Shown in pieces: positions 47,038 through 52,213 of a stretch of DNA of 52,213 bases. Source of the DNA: Croceibacterium ferulae. Lineage in GTDB: Bacteria > Pseudomonadota > Alphaproteobacteria > Sphingomonadales > Sphingomonadaceae. The stretch spans positions 1 to 52,213 of the forward strand of contig NZ_QZVQ01000016.1 in NCBI RefSeq assembly GCF_003660445.1. The letters run 5' to 3'. Numbering within the stretch: position 1 is the stretch's first letter; each line of letters begins with the position of its first letter. The position numbers and the translations under genes were made by a program. The notes below the pieces were generated by a model. That model was not told the DNA's origin and ran no database searches. It saw only the letters and a list, made by a program, of their open reading frames with translations.

Positions 47038-47715
47038 GTGGTTGGAATGAAAGTCGCTACGACCCGGCGCGATCTTCTGATTGGCGGTGTTGGTCTCCTA
47101 TGTGCCGGCGGAAGTGTCGCAGTCGCGCAGAATACGACCGTTGATCCTCTGCCAGCGCACGCCTTGGAGGATGCCCTGCCCCAAACGCTTGGCAATTGGC
47201 GCGCAATGCCCGCTGCGGCGGTAGTGATGCCTCCGGAGGGATCCCTTACCGATCGGCTGTACAGCAACGTTATGGTTCGCGCATATCACGATGGCCAGAA
47301 CGAGGTCACGTTGCTGCTCGCATACGGGGCGCTACAGAGCGGCGGTATGCAGATGCACCGTCCGGAGCTTTGCTATCCAGCTGCTGGATTTGCTATCGAC
47401 AGCTCCCGTCGCGTCGACTTGCCACTCGGGAACGGCCGGACGATTGCTGCCAAGCTGCTTGATACCAGATCCAGTGTCCGGAAGGAGCAAGTCCTTTATT
47501 GGACGCGCATCGGCAGGGAGTTCCCCACCTCCCGTATCGATCAGCGCTGGACCGTTCTACGGGAGAACTTCGCTGGCCGGATACCCGATGGCATGCTGGT
47601 GCGAACTTCAGTAGTTGCAGAGAATGCACAGCAAGCATTGCCGATCTTGGATTCATTCGTCTCAGCTCTGACCCATTCGGTTAAGGCGCCTGCCCGAAAG
47701 TTGTTGTTTGGATAA
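47038..47715 (+). CDS. epsI: EpsI-family protein of the exosortase locus
   Basis: 225 residues from GTG 47038 (AAGGAG eight bases upstream); ATG 47047 is also possible. The N-terminus has a twin-arginine-like signal, TTRRDLLIGGVGLLCAGG. The EpsI domain follows, with the conserved MQMHRPELCYPAAGF and VLYWTRIGREF. EpsI domains accompany exosortases, either fused or separate, and are needed for surface polysaccharide in some species; the mechanism is unknown. It is directly coupled to the exosortase. Confidence 0.88.
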   Translation: MVGMKVATTRRDLLIGGVGLLCAGGSVAVAQNTTVDPLPAHALEDALPQTLGNWRAMPAAAVVMPPEGSLTDRLYSNVMVRAYHDGQNEVTLLLAYGALQSGGMQMHRPELCYPAAGFAIDSSRRVDLPLGNGRTIAAKLLDTRSSVRKEQVLYWTRIGREFPTSRIDQRWTVLRENFAGRIPDGMLVRTSVVAENAQQALPILDSFVSALTHSVKAPARKLLFG

Positions 47716-47752
47716 CAGCTTCTGCAGGTGCGGCCATTGCTTCTCTGTTCAT

Positions 47753-48004
47753 TCACTTGCCGGAGCGGAACGTGAATGGTCGTAAAGCGTGGTAGATGTA
47801 GATAAGGGTCGCGACCAGTACGCCCACGGCTACGAAGTCAAGGCGCTCGTTACCAAGCCAATTGGCTAAAGCGCATCCAACACCGGCCAACAAGTACTGC
47901 CAAAGATGGTCCTTGGGCTTTTCAACATCGACGGATCGATGTAGAAAAAGCACCACCAAGAAGCCAAATACGCCGATCGTCAGCCAATCGTAAACTGTTT
48001 CCAT
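47753..48004 (-). CDS. Small membrane protein of the exosortase V locus
   Basis: 83 residues from ATG 48004 with GGAG upstream, starting METVYDWLTIGVFGFLVVLF. There are three hydrophobic segments (about 7-23, 37-50, 58-72) with a charged loop (HRSVDVEKPKDHLWQ). It matches my recollection of the small accessory proteins annotated with XrtV sorting systems. It converges on the EpsI-type gene and diverges from the PPIase gene, with 55 bases for the shared promoter region. Confidence 0.75.
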   Translation of the reverse strand: METVYDWLTIGVFGFLVVLFLHRSVDVEKPKDHLWQYLLAGVGCALANWLGNERLDFVAVGVLVATLIYIYHALRPFTFRSGK

Positions 48005-48059
48005 GCCATTCGAACTCCGCGACCACCAAACCTGAGTATCGCAACTAGAAAGATGATTG

Positions 48060-48908
48060 ATGACGCTTAACGCCTCTAAAGCCCCACTGGTGGGACTACT
48101 CCTTGTAACGCTAGCGGCTTGTAACAGCAAGCAGCCTGGCGAGGATGCAGTTGCCACGGTTAACGGCTACGAGATCACCGCGACGGAGCTTAACAACGAG
48201 CTTGCGGCGCGCGGCGGCCAGAATATTCAAGATCCGGCGCTTCGTCGGCAGGCGCTCGACGAACTGATCAATCGCAAGCTGCTCGTTGGCCTCGCCCAGG
48301 AACGGGAGCTCAACAAGACTCCCGGCTATATCTTGAATGAGCAACGTATGCGTGAGCTGTTGTTGGCTGACGCAGCGGTCGGATTTCTAGCGACCCTGAA
48401 TCCGAAGCCTGACGCAAGGCAGATCGACGCGTCCGTTCAAGCAGCACGCGGCACGAGAACAATCTTTCAGGTTGAAGGTCTCCAGTTCGCCCCCATCGCG
48501 GACAAGGCTGTAATGACTGCTCTTGATCGCTCAGCCAGCATGACCCAAGTCGAACAGATCTTGGCTACCGCTAACGTAGTGACTAAGCCCGCAAGTCTGT
48601 CTTGGGACAGCGTGGCGATGCCAAGGGAATTAGTGCAACAACTCGAAGGCGTTCCCAACGGCAAGCCATTTGTTCTCTCCGGGCCGAACGCCGTCTTCGC
48701 CGGCGTTGTCACGGGCCAGCAGACGCAGCCGCTCAGTCCAGATCAGAGTCGCGCTCTTGCCGAGAGCGTTGCAGCTCAGGCGACAACGCAGACGACGCTC
48801 GCAAATTGGCTGAAGGAGGAGAAAGCCAAGGCTGAGATCGTGATTAGCAAAACCTTAAGTGACCCTACGAAGCAGCCGCAGGCTGCAGATCCGAATCCTG
48901 GTCAGTGA
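48060..48908 (+). CDS. EpsD-like peptidyl-prolyl isomerase lipoprotein
   Basis: 282 residues from ATG 48060; a TTG three bases upstream is possible. The lipoprotein signal ends LAAC (Cys about 21). A SurA/PpiD-like N-terminal chaperone part follows (VATVNGYEITATELNNELA, ALDELINRKLLVGLAQE), then a central region typical of EpsD-family PPIases and a Lys-rich tail (LANWLKEEKAKAEI). Members are found in exosortase and exopolysaccharide loci and probably aid folding of secreted proteins. It has its own promoter region, shared with the divergent small membrane protein. Confidence 0.87.
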   Translation: MTLNASKAPLVGLLLVTLAACNSKQPGEDAVATVNGYEITATELNNELAARGGQNIQDPALRRQALDELINRKLLVGLAQERELNKTPGYILNEQRMRELLLADAAVGFLATLNPKPDARQIDASVQAARGTRTIFQVEGLQFAPIADKAVMTALDRSASMTQVEQILATANVVTKPASLSWDSVAMPRELVQQLEGVPNGKPFVLSGPNAVFAGVVTGQQTQPLSPDQSRALAESVAAQATTQTTLANWLKEEKAKAEIVISKTLSDPTKQPQAADPNPGQ

Positions 48909-48922
48909 GGAATCAACCTGGT

Positions 48923-48957
48923 CCTATCCAACGTAGCGTGAGGTTGCGTTGGATGGG
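48923..48957 (+). terminator. Hairpin after the EpsD-like gene
   Basis: CCTATCCAACG pairs with CGTTGGATGGG (11 bp, one G-U) around a 13-base loop, starting 15 bases after the stop. There is no T-run, so it may be an mRNA-stabilising stem rather than an intrinsic terminator. Confidence 0.4.
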
Positions 48958-50041
48958 CAGGTAAGTGCCTGTCACAATCGGCCGCAGAATTCACCCCCCC
49001 CCCCTCCCCTTGCCTTCAAGTCACACTGCCGGACGGCGGTGGAGCAGAGGGTGGGTGTCAAGCAGGTCGGCACTGCTTACGAAATCGCCGGCGGCCGAAT
49101 AGATGCACCCCGCGATGGCCTGCAATTGTGAAGGTCGAGATCGAATAGGTCTTGTTCGAGGCCCTGGAATCTAGACGATTGAGTGCCCAAGACTCCGAAG
49201 GCAAACCGTGGCGTGGAGACTAGTCGGCTGAATGCCCGTGAGGAGCGCTCGCTTTATGCTGACGGCGAGACAAAGCCGCTGACTGGCCGTATCACTTCGG
49301 ATCCTCGCCCAAAGTGGTCGCTTGTCTTTCTGCCCTGACGTAGCAGCGACTGACCACATTGTTCGTGGTCAACTGATCGCTCCTGGGGGTGATTGGGGCA
49401 TATACCTTCGGCGCTGCTAGGTAGCCGTTTGCGCTCTGCAAGTGGGCATAGCTCGATCCAATCTCCTCATGTGAGAGCTCGTTGGTGCATCCGTCCAGAG
49501 CGAGCCACTTCTTATCCACTGGAAGCAGATCGTCGGGTGCTCAAGCTCAGAAGCACACTCTACCGATATAGCTTTAGGTCAGAAATCTTGCTGATCTTCT
49601 ACCTTCAAATCCACTTCATCACAAACCGCTCAGATCGGGCAACGCTTGCAGCCGGCGCTGTAGATCCACGCCTTTCATGGTGAACAAATCACGGCGACGT
49701 AGCCCCGCAACCGCACCTAATGCCATTTTGAAGCGGTCTTAACCGCGCACACTTATGAGTGATTGGGAGCGGTTAGTCTCCTGCAGAAGCCAGCTGACTC
49801 GCTTTTGAATTGATCAACGACTGAGCAGCGCCACGAAGGATTGGTGCTCTGCCAACGATGCCCAAAAAGGCGTCGGTTCATCGATTGTGTGCACCGGCGC
49901 AGCTAAGGCCTGATAGGTATGGTTAACCTGGTGTGGGATCGCCAGGGTCAAAATTGATCTGGAAACATCGAACTGCCTCAAGGCGTGCCTGCTGTCGTAC
50001 GCTTCAAGCTGGCACTTTGTTCCATAATAGGGGGTCGTCCT
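48958..50041. other. Long intergenic stretch with a C11 tract
   Basis: About 1.1 kb with no convincing gene. A run of 11 C lies at 48994-49004. A frame through it ends GTAYEIAGGRIDAPRDGLQL at 49131 and looks like a gene tail. The rest holds short frames without start signals. Confidence 0.45.
48994..49004. repeat. Homopolymer C11 tract
   Basis: Eleven consecutive C, followed by TCCCC. It sits inside an open frame (48949-49131) of uncertain status. Tracts of this length are prone to slippage. Confidence 0.8.
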
Positions 50042-50851
50042 ATGCTGCTAGATTGCGCGGTTCCGCGTCTCGATCAGTCTTACCAGAACGGGTGTGCAGA
50101 AAGGGTTAACGAGCTGGTGCTTTTCCGGCGCAGTATGCCGGACTGCAACTTCATCATCCGCGTCGCGACGAGCGACGAGGATCTGGTCGCCGCCGAGCAG
50201 ATCATTAATCGGCTGTATGGCTGGCGAGGATACGGGGCGCAGCACACGTTAACGAAGCACGAGAGCCGGACCACCTTTGTAGCCACGCACGGGGCCGACA
50301 CTCTGGGTACATTGACGCTTAGCGTCGACTCGCCCGTCGGGTTGAGTGTTGATGCAAGTTTCCCGGAGGAGCTTGCTGAGCTGCGCAAGCGAGGAGCCAG
50401 CGTTTGCGAGCTGACTAAGTTTGCCTTTGATCCTTCTGCGCAATCGAAGCCGCTTCTGGCTATTCTGTTTCATACCATATTCACCTATGGCACGCATCAC
50501 CATAGCTGCACGGACTTGCTCATCGAGGTGAACCCCCGCCATGTCCGGTTCTACGAGGCCGCGCTCGGTTTTCGGAAGCTGGGGGATTTAAAAACGAACA
50601 CCGCCGTGAATGCCCCTTCGCAGTTGATGCAACTCCCAGTGTGCGAGATTGAGGACAACATCGAACGGTTTGCCGGCGAGAACCCAGGCTCGAGCCATTC
50701 CTTGTATCGGCACTTCCTTGGGCGGGAAGACGCGCGAACCTTGCAGGCGCGGATTGCGGCTGTTTATGATCCATCTTCCCGCTTTGGGCGTGATAGCGTC
50801 TTGCCCATGCGTGAGGTCCCTGCCCCCAGCATACATCTGCTCACGGCATAA
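50042..50851 (+). CDS. FeeM-like N-acyltransferase of the exosortase region
   Basis: 269 residues from ATG 50042, with GGGG seven bases upstream (the frame is open from 49985). GNAT-like N-acyl amino acid synthase fold: IIRVATSDEDLVAAEQIINRLYG, FVATHGADTLGTLTLSVD, VCELTKFAFDP and the acceptor-side LLIEVNPRHVRFYEAALGF. Related acyltransferases are encoded with exosortase/PEP-CTERM systems. They are thought to use acyl-ACP to acylate an amino-acid-like substrate, here unknown. It converges on the PEP-CTERM gene at 50903, with a shared terminator between. Confidence 0.85.
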   Translation: MLLDCAVPRLDQSYQNGCAERVNELVLFRRSMPDCNFIIRVATSDEDLVAAEQIINRLYGWRGYGAQHTLTKHESRTTFVATHGADTLGTLTLSVDSPVGLSVDASFPEELAELRKRGASVCELTKFAFDPSAQSKPLLAILFHTIFTYGTHHHSCTDLLIEVNPRHVRFYEAALGFRKLGDLKTNTAVNAPSQLMQLPVCEIEDNIERFAGENPGSSHSLYRHFLGREDARTLQARIAAVYDPSSRFGRDSVLPMREVPAPSIHLLTA

Positions 50852-50882
50852 AAAAAGGGCAGCGACTTTCGTCGCTGCCCTT
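50850..50882. terminator. Bidirectional intrinsic terminator
   Basis: The stem GGGCAGCGAC/GTCGCTGCCC (10 bp, loop TTTC) at 50857-50880 has a run of A on the left, which becomes a U-run for minus-strand transcripts, and TT on the right. It lies between the stops of two convergent genes. It is the strongest terminator in the window. Confidence 0.88.
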
Positions 50883-50902
50883 CTGCATACGCTCAAGTCA
50901 GA

Positions 50903-51481
50903 TTAGGCGTAGCGGACCTTCACGTTATCGTCACGACGACGACGAACGATCGAGCCGACAGCGCCGAAGCCAATCAGCATCATCGCCCAGCTGGCCGGCT
51001 CCGGGATCGGCCCGGGCGTGAACGCCAGCGTGCCGCCGTACGAACCTGCGCCGCGCGACAGACCCGACACGGAGAGTGTGTTCAGCGCGCCAAAGAACAC
51101 CGGAATGTTCGCCAGACCACCCGACTCCAGACCACCGGAGTTCATGATCTCGACGGGAAACGTGGTCGTTCCATTGCTGAAGGTCACCGAGGTGAAGTCG
51201 AGATCCGTCGCGGAGCCAATCAGGCCCGAGAGGATGGTCGAAATCGACCCCGAGCCGAGCCCGACCTGGTCGATGCGGAAGATAAAGTTGTCAGTGAAGT
51301 TGCCGGAAGCGATACCGGTGCGGCCGTACGAAGCCGAGACGGGGCCGTCAGTGATATCGCCGTCGATCTCGAAGGAGTAACCGGCGGGCACAGGCCCACC
51401 GGCCACGATGTCAGCCGCCTGAACGGCAGGAGCGGCGATCATTGCGGCCGATGCGGCCAGGATGGTGGCTAAGGTTCTCAC
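50903..51481 (-). CDS. FxDxF-type PEP-CTERM protein
   Basis: 192 residues from GTG 51481, with GGGAG six bases upstream. The signal peptide (TLATILAASAAMIAAPAVQA) is followed by a beta-rich domain with NFTDNFIFRID, an FxDxF motif. The sorting tail is GPIPEPASWAMMLIGFGAVGS followed by IVRRRR and a short KVRYA end. It is a predicted substrate of the exosortase at 46157. FxDxF PEP-CTERM proteins are short secreted proteins of unknown function, typical of sphingomonads. Confidence 0.92.
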   Translation of the reverse strand: MRTLATILAASAAMIAAPAVQAADIVAGGPVPAGYSFEIDGDITDGPVSASYGRTGIASGNFTDNFIFRIDQVGLGSGSISTILSGLIGSATDLDFTSVTFSNGTTTFPVEIMNSGGLESGGLANIPVFFGALNTLSVSGLSRGAGSYGGTLAFTPGPIPEPASWAMMLIGFGAVGSIVRRRRDDNVKVRYA

Positions 51482-51902
51482 GTCAGACTCCCTATCTCGT
51501 TGGTTGGGGCACTCAATCTTGCACCGCACAATTAGGCGATCCCTTGGCGAGCACAACACAATTTTAACGATTGCATGTTCATGTCGCGCGGTTGTCTCCT
51601 GTTGGTACAGGACTTTGCGGCACCTTTCAGGCTGTGCCCGGAGGCAAGTACTTCTTTTGCCAAAGAAAACGGGTGAGACGCCAGTTGCAACCCTTCTCTT
51701 GTTGGGTGTAAGGAAATGGCATCTTACGGTGTGAAGGTGTGCATTCGGGACGGCTCAGGTGGCAATCCTCCGCGAATCAGCTGCCCAGCTCACCTGTCCC
51801 GAGGCCATTCGTCGGAGCGTGACGCGGCGCTACTATAGCCCGCAGCTCGCGTTCATCAGAGACACTTGCGGTGAAGACGACCCAACTATATTGCACCGCA
51901 AC
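51482..51902. other. Divergent intergenic region before galU
   Basis: About 420 bases containing the promoters of the PEP-CTERM gene (-) and galU (+). No gene was recognised. Minor short frames overlap the galU start on the opposite strand. Confidence 0.45.
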
Positions 51903-52213
51903 ATGAGCGAACGCAAACCGATCCGCAAGGCCGTGTTCCCCGTCGCCGGGCTGGGCACGCGCTTTCTTCCCGCCACCAAGGCGGTTCCCAAGGAATTGCT
52001 GCCCATCGTCGATCGCCCGCTGATCCAGTACGCGGTGGACGAGGCGCGCGAAGCGGGGATCGAACAGATGATCTTCGTCACCGGCCGCGGCAAGACCGCG
52101 CTGGTCGAGAATTTCGACATCGCTTACGAGCTGGAAGCCACCATGGCGGCGCGAGGCAAGGACCTGTCCGTGCTGGAGCCGACGCGGTTCACCCCCGGCA
52201 ACCTCATCACCGT
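51903..52213 (+). CDS. galU: UTP-glucose-1-phosphate uridylyltransferase, N-terminal part
   Basis: 103 codons from ATG 51903 to the window edge. The frame reads [20 protein letters not shown], then [20 protein letters not shown], the nucleotide-binding signature of GalU, and [20 protein letters not shown]. The enzyme makes UDP-glucose, the donor for many surface polysaccharides, so its place next to the exosortase/glycosyltransferase region fits. The GC-rich codon use matches a core gene. Confidence 0.95.
   Translation, partial: MSERKPIRKAVFPVAGLGTRFLPATKAVPKELLPIVDRPLIQYAVDEAREAGIEQMIFVTGRGKTALVENFDIAYELEATMAARGKDLSVLEPTRFTPGNLIT

Noticed and set aside
50011-50026. Possible sigma-54 promoter (TGGCAC-N-TTCC) before the acyltransferase
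   Set aside because: The spacing is one base short and the -12 element lacks the GC of TTGC.

Overview
The window looks like a chromosomal segment of a sphingomonad-type alphaproteobacterium. The evidence is a CtrA-family regulator, HWE/HisKA_2 kinases with single-domain receivers, three PEP-CTERM proteins, a type V exosortase locus and the 5' end of galU. These assignments come from reading motifs; no database was searched.

Layout. (1) 1-10.4 kb: end of a PEP-CTERM GDSL esterase, then sensory genes (receiver, DUF4118-type HisKA_2 kinase, PAS-HWE kinase with translationally coupled receiver, chemoreceptor). A lone serine recombinase and a DUF305/lipoprotein/cytochrome c operon lie among them. 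(2) 10.6-16.5 kb: a block of oxidoreductases (two SDRs, two MDR alcohol dehydrogenases, an aldo/keto reductase) bounded on both sides by truncated dehydrogenase genes, so it is probably a transferred or recombined fragment. (3) 17-25 kb: a 52-aa protein with a perfect CtrA-type box upstream, a three-PAS hybrid kinase, a 3'-truncated RecD2-like helicase, a LuxR/FixJ-type regulator with a degenerate receiver, and a CtrA-family regulator. (4) 25-33 kb: a gene-poor accessory stretch. It has decayed sequence, an IS630-family element split by an apparently intact IS3-family element (1310 bp, 5-bp duplication), a secreted helical protein whose cytosolic paralogue lies at 22.2 kb, small ORFs and a HARE-HTH-like protein. 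(5) 33-52 kb: an envelope/exopolysaccharide and protein-sorting region. It contains a four-gene tripartite ABC exporter, a degenerate AlkP-superfamily protein, a coupled PEP-CTERM/L,D-transpeptidase pair followed by a CAP-domain protein, a GT4 glycosyltransferase, an ICMT-like methyltransferase, a dead IS630 copy, the exosortase V set (exosortase, EpsI-type protein, small accessory membrane protein, EpsD-like PPIase), a FeeM-like N-acyltransferase, an FxDxF-type PEP-CTERM protein and galU.

How it fits together. The exosortase set would process PEP-CTERM substrates here (1-378, 40975-41598, 50903-51481) while the glycosyltransferase, exporter and GalU supply or move surface glycans. The most interesting hypotheses are a peptidoglycan or surface module linked to exosortase V (PEP-CTERM protein + lipoprotein L,D-transpeptidase + CAP), a catalytically degenerate AlkP-like protein beside a dedicated exporter, and a CtrA/pseudo-receiver regulatory patch. 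Several genes are broken (RecD2, two boundary dehydrogenases, a receiver remnant, two IS630 transposases), which marks 6-32 kb as a plastic region.
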